Below, piece after piece: positions 35,484-45,167 of a stretch of DNA of 45,626 bases (its first letter is position 1; each line of letters opens with the position of its first letter). Location: positions 1-45,626 of the forward strand of contig CALAJL010000025.1 of NCBI GenBank assembly GCA_937922735.1, in the 5' to 3' direction. Source of the stretch: an uncultured Gammaproteobacteria bacterium. GTDB lineage: Bacteria > Pseudomonadota > Gammaproteobacteria > UBA4575. Under the pieces are notes generated by a model. That model ran no database searches, had not been told where the DNA came from, and saw nothing but the letters and a program-made list of their open reading frames with translations. The position numbers were made by a program, and so were the translations under genes.

Positions 35484-36080
35484 ATGATATTAATATTCAA
35501 AAAACCAATGGCTATATTTCTATTTTTAACTTGCGTACCGGTAGGCGCCTCAGAAAAATTACACTCACATGATCAAGAAAATATGTTTGTTGAACATACC
35601 GCTCATGAGCACGGTCATGCCAGCGCACAAATTACTTTCATCAATAATACACTTAAACTAGCTTTATCATTTCCCTCGATAAACATCTATGGCTTTGAGC
35701 ATAACCCTAGAAACGATGAAGAGCATGAAATAATCTTACAATCACAATCAATACTTAATGAAGCTGGAAAAATCATAACGATACTTCCCACTACCATATG
35801 CAAACTTAAGTCAGTCAAACTTGAAAATGGTATGCTTGATTCAATGGATAATGAGCATACAGCACACGACCATCATGAATCAGAAGCACATGATGAAGAA
35901 CATAGTGATGTAACCATTCATTATGATTACATCTGTGAAAATGAAAGTCTTCAATCAATCGAATTTGGTATATTTGATTACTTCTCTACCATTGAAGAAA
36001 TTGAAGCACAGTTCATATCTAACGAAAACCAGAAGCTCTTCACCATTACACCTAAAACTCGTTCTTTTTCATTGAAGTAG
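35484..36080 (+). CDS. zrgA: ZrgA-like (DUF2796) His-rich periplasmic zinc protein
   Basis: A 198-residue secreted protein with a signal peptide (about 1-23). Two His-rich stretches are visible, VEHTAHEHGHAS (about 36-47) and EHTAHDHHESEAHDEEHSD (about 124-142). The block NTLKLALSFPSINIYGFEH is typical of DUF2796/ZrgA. In Vibrio, ZrgA belongs to the zrgABCDE zinc-uptake system. Here it heads an operon with an ABC ATPase, an FtsX-like permease and a DUF3299 protein, the same neighbours. It probably binds periplasmic zinc and delivers it to the transporter. The start ATG has AAGGA ten bases upstream. Confidence 0.87.
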   Translation: MILIFKKPMAIFLFLTCVPVGASEKLHSHDQENMFVEHTAHEHGHASAQITFINNTLKLALSFPSINIYGFEHNPRNDEEHEIILQSQSILNEAGKIITILPTTICKLKSVKLENGMLDSMDNEHTAHDHHESEAHDEEHSDVTIHYDYICENESLQSIEFGIFDYFSTIEEIEAQFISNENQKLFTITPKTRSFSLK

Positions 36081-36102
36081 AATAGATAAAAGCACAAGTT
36101 AT

Positions 36103-36801
36103 ATGTCAAGCAATACATGCATTGAGATTTCTAATGTTGAGTTTAGCTGGAATAATCAGCTACAGCCTTTATTAAGCATTGAGTCACTGATACTTAAGAA
36201 AGCCGAAAAGCTATTTATCCACGGGCCAAGTGGCTGTGGAAAAACGACCTTGTTGAATTTAATCTCTGGAGTCCTGAAGCCTTCTCGCGGTGAAATTGAA
36301 GTATTGGGAAATAATCTTTTTTCCGAAAAACAAAAACTGCGAGATCAATTTCGTGTTGATCATATGGGAATCATTTTTCAGCAGTTTAACTTAATACCCT
36401 ATTTAAATGTATTAGAAAATATCACGTTACCTTGTTTATTTTCGACACGAAGACGTGAAATGTTGTCTATACAAAAACGCAACACTTTTGATGAAACATC
36501 AAGGCTATTAGACGCACTTGGCCTAGAAGACAAAGATATTATTCAAAAGAATGTCACCCAGTTAAGCACAGGGCAACAGCAACGTGTGGCAGCAGCGCGA
36601 GCACTAATTGGTTCACCTGAAATAATTATTGCTGACGAACCTACATCAGCTTTAGATCAGGATGCTAAACAAGGTTTTTTAGAACTATTATTTGAAGAAG
36701 CCAATAGAACCAACAGCGCGCTGCTATTTGTTAGCCACGACCTTACTTTAACAAAGTTATTTGATCGTTCAGTATCTTTAAATGATTATCGCATTCAATA
36801 A
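36103..36801 (+). CDS. zrgB: ABC transporter ATP-binding protein of the zrg operon
   Basis: A 232-residue LolD/MacB-type ATPase. It has Walker A GPSGCGKTTLLN, Q-loop IIFQQFNLIPYL, signature LSTGQQQRVAAARAL, Walker B IIIADEPTSALDQ and a switch His in FVSHDLT. It lies 22 bases after the ZrgA-like gene and five before the permease. It should drive the FtsX-like permease; by context it is part of zinc handling. Symbol follows the Vibrio order from memory and is tentative. Confidence 0.88.
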   Translation: MSSNTCIEISNVEFSWNNQLQPLLSIESLILKKAEKLFIHGPSGCGKTTLLNLISGVLKPSRGEIEVLGNNLFSEKQKLRDQFRVDHMGIIFQQFNLIPYLNVLENITLPCLFSTRRREMLSIQKRNTFDETSRLLDALGLEDKDIIQKNVTQLSTGQQQRVAAARALIGSPEIIIADEPTSALDQDAKQGFLELLFEEANRTNSALLFVSHDLTLTKLFDRSVSLNDYRIQ

Positions 36802-36806
36802 TATTT

Positions 36807-38075
36807 ATGAATACTAAGATTTTTTTATTAGCTTTAAAAAGTCTACGTTTTCGAAAACTTACTGTAAGCTTAAGTATTTTCTCATTAGCTATTAGCGTGG
36901 TATTGCTTCTTGGCGTAGATATTATACGTGTACAAGCGAAAGAGAAATTTGCTAATACAATTAGTGGCACAGACTTGATTGTAGGATCTCGAAGTGGTTC
37001 TGCACAGTTATTGTTATACAGTGTTTTTCACTTAGGAAATGCAACAAATAATGTTTCTTGGGACAGTTATAATAAGATCATCAAGCATCCACGCGTAAAT
37101 TGGAGCATACCCATATCGTTAGGTGATTCACATAAAGGCTATCGAGTCGTTGGCACGACAAGTGACATATTCAAATATTACCGATATGGTAAACGGACCA
37201 AATTATCCTTCTTAAGCGGAGAAGGATTTACAGAAATCTTTGATGTAGTCCTTGGCGCAGAAGTTGCAAAAACCCTTAATTATCGTCTCGATGATAAAAT
37301 CATTCTGGCTCATGGAATGGGAAATGTAAGTTTTGCTGAACATAAAAACTTACCTTTTACTATAACTGGCATATTAAAACCAACTGGGACCCCCATAGAT
37401 CGATCTGTATTAATATCATTAAAAGGGTTAGAAGCCGTGCATATCGGTTGGGAGCAAGGTGTTCCCAGCCAGCAATCCATTCAGGCAGATAACTTAAAAC
37501 AGGATGATTCTAGACTTCAGACCAAATCCATAACAGCATTTTTATTAGGGCTTAAGAACAAACATGATATCTTCTCGATTCAACGCGGAATCAACAACTA
37601 TAAATCTGAACCTCTCCTCGCGATCCTCCCAGGGATTGCTCTCATGGAACTATGGAAAGTTATAGGTGCAATTGAAAAAGTAATGTTGATCATTGCTGCA
37701 CTTGTTGTGGTAACAGGCTTGCTAGGAATGTTAGCGATCATATTAACAAATTTAAATGAGCGACGGCGTGAAATTGCGGTACTTCGTTCAGTTGGCGCTT
37801 CACCAAAGACAATATTTTCACTAATGGTAATCGAGTCTGAGATATTGGTGATACTTGGCATACTATTAGGCTTAATCATTTTGTATGCTTCACTGACACT
37901 TATTAATCCTTTTTTGTTTAATACTTATGGATTAAACATAGAACTTAATTCACCAACCAAGTTCCAATGGCTCATACTGCTAACAATTATTATTGGCGGA
38001 CTGATCGCTGCTATATTCCCAGCGATAAGCGCTTATAGGAAAACATTACAAGACGGATTAACCATACGCACATGA
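36807..38075 (+). CDS. zrgC: FtsX/MacB-like ABC permease of the zrg operon
   Basis: A 422-residue permease with MacB/FtsX topology: one N-terminal helix (about 18-38), a large periplasmic domain (about 40-285) and three C-terminal helices in the FtsX domain, with LNERRREIAVLRSVGASPKTIF between the first two. This class often acts as a mechanotransmitter or lipoprotein extractor, not a channel for ions. Its role in zinc uptake may be to move or dissociate the ZrgA protein. It overlaps the DUF3299 gene by four bases (ATGA). Confidence 0.86.
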   Translation: MNTKIFLLALKSLRFRKLTVSLSIFSLAISVVLLLGVDIIRVQAKEKFANTISGTDLIVGSRSGSAQLLLYSVFHLGNATNNVSWDSYNKIIKHPRVNWSIPISLGDSHKGYRVVGTTSDIFKYYRYGKRTKLSFLSGEGFTEIFDVVLGAEVAKTLNYRLDDKIILAHGMGNVSFAEHKNLPFTITGILKPTGTPIDRSVLISLKGLEAVHIGWEQGVPSQQSIQADNLKQDDSRLQTKSITAFLLGLKNKHDIFSIQRGINNYKSEPLLAILPGIALMELWKVIGAIEKVMLIIAALVVVTGLLGMLAIILTNLNERRREIAVLRSVGASPKTIFSLMVIESEILVILGILLGLIILYASLTLINPFLFNTYGLNIELNSPTKFQWLILLTIIIGGLIAAIFPAISAYRKTLQDGLTIRT

Positions 38076-38662
38076 GTGTATTTTCAAATAAACATTTTTA
38101 TTTTGCATTGAGTTTTTTGGTGATTATATCTATTACAAGCTCAAGCTTACTAGCGAAGGAAGCTAAAGAGTTAACCTGGGATGACCTAGCACCTGAAGGT
38201 TACTTTGAAAGTTTGCAACAAGAACAGCATTCAACATTAAGTGGCATCTTTGATAACTTTGGTGATGATCTTAGTTATGATGAAATTGAAGATGATTCTG
38301 AACAAGCACAACGAGCCTATGAAGAATTACAAGCATCGTTACGCGCAGCACCTATAGTGCCTGAATTAAATGGTCAATTTATAAAACTTGCAGGTTTCAT
38401 AGTGCCTTTAGAGTATGATTTTGAAAATGGTACCTTTAGCGAATTCTTGTTAGCTCCTTACTTTGGTGCATGCATCCATGTACCGCCGCCACCATCTAAT
38501 CAAATGGTATATGTGAAGTCGACCAAACCATTAGATCAAAAGTGGCTGGACAATGCTGTCTGGGTTGAAGGCACTATGACGACAGAAATTGTTAATAGTG
38601 AATATGGATCCGCCTCATACAGTATGAAAGAAGTTAAATTAGATATTTATACCGAAGAATAA
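38072..38662 (+). CDS. zrgD: DUF3299 periplasmic protein of the zrg operon
   Basis: A 196-residue secreted protein with an N-terminal signal or anchor (about 9-28). Its DUF3299 core is IKLAGFIVPLEYDFENGTFS then EFLLAPYFGACIHVPPPPSN, whose Cys-Ile-His-Val-Pro motif is the family hallmark and a possible metal site. It is translationally coupled to the permease. DUF3299 proteins recur in zinc-regulated ABC operons; molecular function is unknown. Confidence 0.86.
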   Translation: MSVFSNKHFYFALSFLVIISITSSSLLAKEAKELTWDDLAPEGYFESLQQEQHSTLSGIFDNFGDDLSYDEIEDDSEQAQRAYEELQASLRAAPIVPELNGQFIKLAGFIVPLEYDFENGTFSEFLLAPYFGACIHVPPPPSNQMVYVKSTKPLDQKWLDNAVWVEGTMTTEIVNSEYGSASYSMKEVKLDIYTEE

Positions 38663-38685
38663 GAACGCTGTAATAAACCTGAAGG

Positions 38686-39195
38686 TCACTGCTGAAGAAC
38701 GACAACAGGGTCTGTAAATAGCTTTGAGTTTGGGATGAGCACCTTATCCCCTTCAGAATCAAGCTGTGTGTATCTCAGGTCAACAGAAATTACAGTCCCC
38801 TTATAACTAGATACCTTAATCAGGTTACCTATCTTGAACGGTCGATACAACAATATAAGAACACCAGAAAGCAGATTGGAAATTGAATCTTTCAATGCAA
38901 AGCCAAGCGCAAATCCTGTCAACCCTAGCCCTGCTACTAGAGCCGACACATTAATACCTAATGTACCAAGTGCAGTGACTATACCAAAGATTGTTAGAGT
39001 TATACTGCTAGTGCGAGCAAATAACGAAGCGAGATCTCTATCAAATCTTAATCGTTCAGCAGCGCGAATAATGATTCTTTTGATTATCTTCGAGAGAATA
39101 AAGAATACTACAACAATAACCACGACCCCTACTACTCTCGGCACCCAAAGAGTCGCCTCGTCAAAAAAATACTGCACTAAACTTTCCATACCCAC
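38686..39195 (-). CDS. Minimal MscS-type mechanosensitive channel
   Basis: A 169-residue MscS protein, far shorter than E. coli MscS (286). It retains a first helix (about 17-40), a pore helix with VSALVAGLGLTGFALGFAL (about 88-106), and the beta domain with DSISNLLSGVLILLYRPFKIG and LRYTQLDSEGDKVLIPNSKL. The C-terminal alpha/beta vestibule is missing. The end LFTDPVVVLQQ is a natural stop with no sign of frameshift nearby. It converges on the zrg operon with 23 bases between stops. Likely a small-conductance osmotic channel. Confidence 0.82.
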   Translation of the reverse strand: MGMESLVQYFFDEATLWVPRVVGVVVIVVVFFILSKIIKRIIIRAAERLRFDRDLASLFARTSSITLTIFGIVTALGTLGINVSALVAGLGLTGFALGFALKDSISNLLSGVLILLYRPFKIGNLIKVSSYKGTVISVDLRYTQLDSEGDKVLIPNSKLFTDPVVVLQQ

Positions 39196-39310
39196 TAACC
39201 TTGTTAGTTTAATCTTAATTAATAACTTCTAATCAAACAGCATCTTTATATGAAGTGTGAATTTGAACACGCACGATTTTGGTCAAATGAAAATATCATT
39301 AACCCAAAGA

Positions 39311-40324
39311 TTATGTAGTCTGTTCAGAATCAAAATCATCTAGACTTTGCACTACTTTCTTCACATTTTTAAAGTATGCAACGTGAAACAGTGGATCCCC
39401 TTCATAAACCAAAGGAATATCCGACTGACCTATAATTATGCCATCATCAGATGCGATTACTTCTTCTTGATTATGGTAATCACACACATCTTCAATAAAC
39501 CCAATAACCTGGTCTTTTTTAATTTCTTTTCCTAAGCGAGTTTTAGTTCTAAAAATACCGCTCACAGGTGCACGCATCCAACTACTTGATTGTGCAACAT
39601 ATGGAATACTTTTAATGAATGAGTTTTTAGTTAGAGGCGGAAGCATATTTACATGTCTCATCACATTTAATATTCCAGTTAGCCCCGCTTTAATTCCTGA
39701 TTCACTAAAACGCATTGCCTCACCCGCTTCATAAACCAGTACTTGCACATTCTCAACTCTTGCGGCTTCACGCAAAGAACCGTCACGTAGTTTTGAATTA
39801 ACAATTACGGGAACACCAAAAGCATTAGCTAATTCTGTAATTTTTTCATCACTTAAATCTGCTCGTATTTGGGGCAAGTTGTTGCGATTCAGTGCAGCAG
39901 TGTGAAGATCTATCCCATAAGTGCATTTGGATACGATCTCATTCATAAACAAATATGCCAATCGTCCGGCTAGAGAGCCCCGCAAAGAACCTGGGAAACA
40001 ACGATTTAGATCCCGTCGATCAGGCAGATACCGAGAATGCTGTAACATTCCATAAATATTTACCGCGGGTACAGCAATCAAAGTCCCAGCAAGCCTTTTA
40101 ACTGATACTTTTTTTATTAGCCTTCTTACTATTTCAATACCATTTAATTCATCACCGTGTATTGCGGCACTGACAAATAATCTTGGTCCATCATACTTAC
40201 CTCGAATCACATGCACAGGCATAGTTAGAGGTGTATTAGTATATAAAGGTGGGAGCTCTAATTGTAAGACTGAACTCGTTGCGGGCTTTATTTCGTTACC
40301 AGCAATTAATAATTTTTCTATCAC
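39311..40324 (-). CDS. Succinylglutamate desuccinylase/aspartoacylase-family protein
   Basis: A 337-residue zinc carboxypeptidase-like deacylase. Zinc ligands are HGDELNGIE (His, Glu) and the His in GIDLHTAAL. Other blocks are AVPAVNIYG, DRRDLNRCFPG and a C-terminal beta domain with APVSGIFRTK. Standing third after rimB-like and rimK genes, it recurs with RimK as a possible processing enzyme for glutamate tails or N-acyl glutamates; that role is inference. A 43-base gap separates it from rimK, so it is probably in one operon. Confidence 0.85.
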   Translation of the reverse strand: MIEKLLIAGNEIKPATSSVLQLELPPLYTNTPLTMPVHVIRGKYDGPRLFVSAAIHGDELNGIEIVRRLIKKVSVKRLAGTLIAVPAVNIYGMLQHSRYLPDRRDLNRCFPGSLRGSLAGRLAYLFMNEIVSKCTYGIDLHTAALNRNNLPQIRADLSDEKITELANAFGVPVIVNSKLRDGSLREAARVENVQVLVYEAGEAMRFSESGIKAGLTGILNVMRHVNMLPPLTKNSFIKSIPYVAQSSSWMRAPVSGIFRTKTRLGKEIKKDQVIGFIEDVCDYHNQEEVIASDDGIIIGQSDIPLVYEGDPLFHVAYFKNVKKVVQSLDDFDSEQTT

Positions 40325-40367
40325 GTTATTTCAACTACAATCTTATATTCAGTAACAAAATATGTAA

Positions 40368-41276
40368 TCAGCCTTTACCGCGAGTTTTAGTTTTATGTGG
40401 TTTTGCGTTTTTAGCAATAAAATCAATAATCATGCCAGCAACATCTTTTCCTGTCGCGGTCTCAATCCCCTCAAGTCCGGGTGATGAATTTACCTCCATG
40501 ACCACTGGACCATGACTTGAACGCAATAAATCGACTCCTGCAACATTTAAACCCATTTTTTTTGCAGCTTTTACTGCTGTTGCACGCTCTTTAGGAGTTA
40601 GTTTTACTAGTGACGCAGTGCCGCCCTGATGAAGATTAGAACGAAATTCACCCTCAGCGGCTTGGCGCATCATGGCTGCAACTACTTTTTCACCAATCAC
40701 AAAACAACGAATGTCTGCACCACCCGCTTCCTTAATAAATTCTTGAACCAAAAAATTTGCACCCAACTGCCTGAACGCATCAATAATCGTTTCTGCAGCC
40801 TTATTTGTCTCAGCCAAAACAATCCCTTTACCCTGAGTACCCTCAATAATCTTTACTACTAAAGGCGCTCCATTTACCAATTTAATGAGATCTTTCGTAT
40901 TTTTGGTGGAGTTAGCAAAACCTGTAAGTGGTAAACCAATTCCTGCGCGAGAAAGAATTTGCAATGATCGTAATTTATCCCTAGATCGTGTAATAGCTAC
41001 GGACTCATTCAATGGATATGTACCCATCATTTCAAATTGTCTTAAAACTGCGGTGCCATAGAATGTTATCGAAGCCCCAATACGTGGTATCACTGCATCA
41101 TATCGTTCTAGCTCTTTTCCTTTTAAATGGACACTTGGTTCATCTGTCGCTATATCCATATAACAGTCTGTTGTATTAACCACATCTATTTGATGACCAC
41201 GCTCACGTGCGGCACTAATTAGACTTTTATTTGAATATAGTCTTGTGCCGCCTTTACTTAATAAAGCAATCTTCAT
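40368..41276 (-). CDS. rimK: RimK ATP-grasp glutamate ligase
   Basis: A 302-residue ATP-grasp enzyme that adds glutamates to the C-terminus of ribosomal protein S6 in E. coli and Pseudomonas. Blocks are [73 protein letters not shown] and [15 protein letters not shown] start at ATG 41276, matching the 300-residue E. coli protein, not nine codons earlier inside rimB. In Pseudomonas, RimK activity is controlled by RimA, RimB and c-di-GMP. With c-di-GMP enzymes elsewhere in the window this is relevant but not proof. Confidence 0.92.
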   Translation of the reverse strand: MKIALLSKGGTRLYSNKSLISAARERGHQIDVVNTTDCYMDIATDEPSVHLKGKELERYDAVIPRIGASITFYGTAVLRQFEMMGTYPLNESVAITRSRDKLRSLQILSRAGIGLPLTGFANSTKNTKDLIKLVNGAPLVVKIIEGTQGKGIVLAETNKAAETIIDAFRQLGANFLVQEFIKEAGGADIRCFVIGEKVVAAMMRQAAEGEFRSNLHQGGTASLVKLTPKERATAVKAAKKMGLNVAGVDLLRSSHGPVVMEVNSSPGLEGIETATGKDVAGMIIDFIAKNAKPHKTKTRGKG

Positions 41277-41283
41277 TTCAGGC

Positions 41284-41730
41284 CTACTTTTTCTTTTTGC
41301 CAATCAAGTATGATCTTGCAGGATTGACGATGAATTGTTTTTTTATAGCATCACGTCCCAATAACATTCTAAATGTCATGCTGTCACGATTGGTTAGTGT
41401 AACCTCTGTCTCTAATTCATGTTGACCTATTTTTAATCGTGTTAAGATCACATACCTTGTTTCACGATGCCCGCCAGAGTCTGTAATCACACGCTGATCT
41501 GCTACCTTACTAGTGCATACAACTTCTTTTTTTATACTTTTTTGTAATGGATGTAGACCGAATCGCACGTATTCAATGCCTGCTTTTTTATATGGCTCTA
41601 TGAAATAAGCATGTAATGCTGATGTTTTTGCACCCGTATCTACTTTACATTTAATTTGATCTATTTTTAGGCTTGGTAATGCTACCCACTCACGCCAGCC
41701 GATTATGTTCAATTCCTTTGATTTAGCCAT
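41284..41730 (-). CDS. rimB: RimB-like ATP-dependent zinc protease family protein
   Basis: A 148-residue retropepsin-like protein. It shows the aspartyl-protease block [14 protein letters not shown] (about 28-41), a second hydrophobic [13 protein letters not shown] block, and the family's basic C-terminus. In Pseudomonas rimBAK this protein accompanies RimK and was described as a protease acting on the glutamated S6 tail. No rimA gene is visible here. rimK begins seven bases after its stop. Confidence 0.88.
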   Translation of the reverse strand: MAKSKELNIIGWREWVALPSLKIDQIKCKVDTGAKTSALHAYFIEPYKKAGIEYVRFGLHPLQKSIKKEVVCTSKVADQRVITDSGGHRETRYVILTRLKIGQHELETEVTLTNRDSMTFRMLLGRDAIKKQFIVNPARSYLIGKKKK

Positions 41731-41903
41731 TGGATGTATATAATTTATTGGTATGAATGCGCCCTGTCCTCATACATTCTTATAACACTAACTAGGAAAA
41801 AAACAATAAGAATCCTTCATTATCTAGAATTATTTAATTAGCCTCTCCAATTGAATCGAATCACCAATTGATCAACAAGCACTTCTTGATGCACACTTGC
41901 AAA

Positions 41904-42866
41904 ATGATAAAAACTGCATTATTCAATGAAGACACTGGACTTATCGATAAGGGCCAGATTGAACTGGTCGATCATTGGAAAGAACAGGGTGACTCATTAA
42001 TTTGGGTAAATCTTACTGATCCTACCAGCCATGAAGATGAACAAATTGCAAAGCTGTTTGAATTTAATGAACTGGAAATGGGGGACGCTACAAGGCTTCG
42101 CCACCCGCCAAAAATAGAATATTTCGATGATCATTTTCTAATGATTCTACGAACTATAGATACAAATAATATCGCACAAGACATACAATATTCTCAATTG
42201 GCCATATTCGTATCAGAGCATTACATTGTTACGCGAGTTATCAATACTAATAAATGCATAGATAAAATATGGGACAACTTAATTAACAGCAAAATCAGCT
42301 ACATGTACGGCACGAGTCGTATTGCATACCTAATCTCTAGAAATGTTGCTGATAATTATTTTACTACATTAGAAAAACTGGAAGATCGACTTGAAGATCT
42401 TGAAAATCTATTAACAACAGACCTAAATGACGACCACTTAGCTGAGCTATCTAGATACAATGGCACACTTCGAAAAATCAATAGAGCGATGACTTACCAT
42501 AAAAATATATTTACCTCGCTCTTACGTACAACAACAAATAGCTTTATTCAAAAGAACCTCCATGAATTTAATGATGTTTATGAGCACATGGAAAGAAGTG
42601 CAAGCCTTTCGCTCATGCACCAACAATTGAGCTCAGATTTAGTAAACAACTATTTGGCTTTAACATCACATAGAGTAAATAAAATAGTCAAAACATTAAC
42701 TATTTTTACAGTGCTATTTGTGCCGCTTTCATTTATAGCAGGTCTATACGGAATGAACTTTGAATATATACCAGAGCTGAAAGTTAAATATGGCTACTTT
42801 TATGTACTTGGATTTATGGGAGTTGTTATTACCGTTTTATTAGTATTTCTTAGGAAAATGAAGTGA
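41904..42866 (+). CDS. CorA/ZntB-type divalent cation transporter
   Basis: A 2-TM CorA superfamily protein of about 320 residues. A large cytoplasmic domain includes DATRLRHPPKIEYFDDHFLM and the coiled helix EKLEDRLEDLENLL. The end has TM1 with the GMN motif (LYGMNFEYIPEL) and TM2 (FYVLGFMGVVITVLLVF). The homopentamer carries Mg2+, Co2+ or Zn2+. The frame is open back to a TTG at 41868; I prefer ATG 41904 because MIKTALFNEDTG resembles the family start, with ATG 41889 possible. Neither has a strong ribosome-binding site. It overlaps the MscS-like gene by four bases. Confidence 0.86.
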   Translation: MIKTALFNEDTGLIDKGQIELVDHWKEQGDSLIWVNLTDPTSHEDEQIAKLFEFNELEMGDATRLRHPPKIEYFDDHFLMILRTIDTNNIAQDIQYSQLAIFVSEHYIVTRVINTNKCIDKIWDNLINSKISYMYGTSRIAYLISRNVADNYFTTLEKLEDRLEDLENLLTTDLNDDHLAELSRYNGTLRKINRAMTYHKNIFTSLLRTTTNSFIQKNLHEFNDVYEHMERSASLSLMHQQLSSDLVNNYLALTSHRVNKIVKTLTIFTVLFVPLSFIAGLYGMNFEYIPELKVKYGYFYVLGFMGVVITVLLVFLRKMK

Positions 42867-45061
42867 ATAATATCTGGAATATAGTGCTTCTAATATGTCT
42901 TGTTAATTTTGTTCCTGTAAACCTTTGGGCCCAAAATGAAGACATAGAAACTATCATTGAGGATGCAATAGCAAGCGACGATCAAAATAATATTATTTCT
43001 GAACCAAATCCATTCGATCTACAGCCTTATTGGTGGAATTATTTTGATAATTCTGAAGATAAATTAGCCTCTAAAACGAATAATTTTCTCTCTAATTTAA
43101 ACAAACTCAAAGACGCAATCAGTGATGAATATAAGGAAGATTCAAAAGTATATATCCGAAAAATTAGCTCAAGCTTAAAAGCTCTATCAAATATAAGTAA
43201 AACCACAAAACCCGAATCAATAGAAGCACCTTTCAAAGACACATATTCATTAGACGAGTTATTAGAATTAAATAGGTCACTTTATAAATTAGAGACAATC
43301 TTCTTAACAGAATTACCAGCATTTAAAGAAGAGCAAAAAACAACGAAAGATTTAGCTAAAGAAATTGATACATTAAATGTTTCCTATAAAAAAATTGATG
43401 CAGCAAATCAAGAAAAATTAATAAGTGGGCTTGAAATCATCTCAAATAGATTAGCTTGGTTTGTTGCAACAAAAAAAGAACCTATACAAAGAGAATTACT
43501 AGATCATCAAGAAAAGAGAATAAATAAATTAACCAAAGAAATTGAAATTGCTCAATTTAATCTATCTGTAAATAATAACGACCTAGACTCAATTGATAAT
43601 GAAATTAATAAGCAACAATTAGCATATAAGGATAAACAAAAATCATATCTTGAAGCACAAAGTCTTTCTCTAGAGAGTATAGAAGATGATCTATCTGATT
43701 ATTTGAAGTCTAGTTTATTAAAACAAAAAGCTTTACTTGCAAAAATTCAGTCGTCAAGCGAAGAAACTAAGCTAAATTTCCTGAAAGCTAAAAAAGCAGT
43801 CGCACTGCTATCGCAATTAGATACTGACAAGCCTAGCAATGAATCAGTTGAACAATACAAAAAACTCGAATCATTTTCTAAACAAGTATTAAAGAAAAAA
43901 GATGAGTGGAACAATTCCTTAATGGGGGAGATTAGTTCGCTTATTGAGATTAATTTTGGTGATAAAAATGCTTCCGAAATTAAAAATGCAGCTCAAATAT
44001 CAAAAAGCTCAAGCGACACTGTCAGAGATATAGCAAAATCTTTGCAAAAATTAGATACATCTCTCAATGATCTTCGTTTTCTTAATAACATAACAGAATC
44101 CTATCTTGCAAAAACTCAAGGACCACTCTTCAAGATTCGCTCTGACACCACCTATACCTTTAGTGAATTATGGAAAGGGACAAAGATTCTATTTGGTAAA
44201 AGTTTATTCAGCGTAAGCGATGTACCTGTAACACTATTAAATATACTAAGCGCTTTACTTATTGTGGTGATTGCTTATGTGATCTCGAGAATTGTACGAA
44301 ATATAATTACTAGAATTAGCGCATCTAGCGATGGCCGCACATCTCCAGTATTTTACACTCTCGCTAGGTTGTCCCATTACATAATAATAATAGTGGGAAT
44401 AATACTTGCTCTTGCCTCGATAGGTTTAAACTTTACTAATCTAGCTATAGTTGCGGGAGCACTAAGTGTTGGAATTGGTTTTGGACTGCAATCCATTGTC
44501 AATAATTTTGTATCTGGAATCATCGTATTATTCGAACAAAATATTAAAGTCGGTGATTTTGTTCAACTAGATTCTGGAATGACTGGCGTTGTTAAAGGCA
44601 TTCATGTTCGAAGCACTGTTATAACAACATTAGATAATCTAGATATTATTGTCCCTAATTCAGAGTTGGTTACTGCAAAGGTTGTTAATTACACTATGAA
44701 TGAGCCTATGTTTCGAATTCATGTTCCCTTTGGAGTCGCCTATGGATCCGATAAAACCATAGTTGAAAAGGCAGGTCTCGAGGCAGCAAGAAAAGTTGAA
44801 GTTACATACGATGATGGTGCAAAAAGAAGGCCTCAAGTATGGCTAACTGGATTTGGAGATAGTAGCCTCGATTTTGAGCTAATAGTTTGGGTGGTAAACA
44901 AGTTAGGTACACACGCGACCCCAGGCTCGTGGAAAGCTTTATATATATGGGAAATTGAAACTGCACTACATAAATATGGTATTGAAATTCCATTCCCTCA
45001 AAGAGATTTACATATTAAGAGTGGATTCACTAGCACAACTGAAGCAAAGCCTGATTTCTAA
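42863..45061 (+). CDS. Large MscS/MscK-type mechanosensitive channel
   Basis: A 732-residue protein. Signal peptide (about 1-23, ending LWAQN); a long Lys/Glu/Gln-rich coiled-coil periplasmic domain (about 60-420); about three TM helices (about 448-540); the pore helix LAIVAGALSVGIGFGLQSIV; MscS beta domain VSGIIVLFEQNIKVGDFVQL and a C-terminal alpha/beta domain ending IPFPQRDLHI. It should open under membrane tension in osmotic down-shock. The start is GTG 42863, overlapping the CorA-like stop. Coupling of a CorA-type transporter with an MscS channel suggests a shared role in ion homeostasis. Confidence 0.88.
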   Translation: MNNIWNIVLLICLVNFVPVNLWAQNEDIETIIEDAIASDDQNNIISEPNPFDLQPYWWNYFDNSEDKLASKTNNFLSNLNKLKDAISDEYKEDSKVYIRKISSSLKALSNISKTTKPESIEAPFKDTYSLDELLELNRSLYKLETIFLTELPAFKEEQKTTKDLAKEIDTLNVSYKKIDAANQEKLISGLEIISNRLAWFVATKKEPIQRELLDHQEKRINKLTKEIEIAQFNLSVNNNDLDSIDNEINKQQLAYKDKQKSYLEAQSLSLESIEDDLSDYLKSSLLKQKALLAKIQSSSEETKLNFLKAKKAVALLSQLDTDKPSNESVEQYKKLESFSKQVLKKKDEWNNSLMGEISSLIEINFGDKNASEIKNAAQISKSSSDTVRDIAKSLQKLDTSLNDLRFLNNITESYLAKTQGPLFKIRSDTTYTFSELWKGTKILFGKSLFSVSDVPVTLLNILSALLIVVIAYVISRIVRNIITRISASSDGRTSPVFYTLARLSHYIIIIVGIILALASIGLNFTNLAIVAGALSVGIGFGLQSIVNNFVSGIIVLFEQNIKVGDFVQLDSGMTGVVKGIHVRSTVITTLDNLDIIVPNSELVTAKVVNYTMNEPMFRIHVPFGVAYGSDKTIVEKAGLEAARKVEVTYDDGAKRRPQVWLTGFGDSSLDFELIVWVVNKLGTHATPGSWKALYIWEIETALHKYGIEIPFPQRDLHIKSGFTSTTEAKPDF

Positions 45062-45167
45062 AAAACATATTGTTGGTCTTTTGCCTGACTTGTTGTGCTT
45101 TGTTTGGAACAAAAATGAAGTAAAGCATTACGGGTTCCCAGTGCGTTTCATTACTTAACTTTGATAA

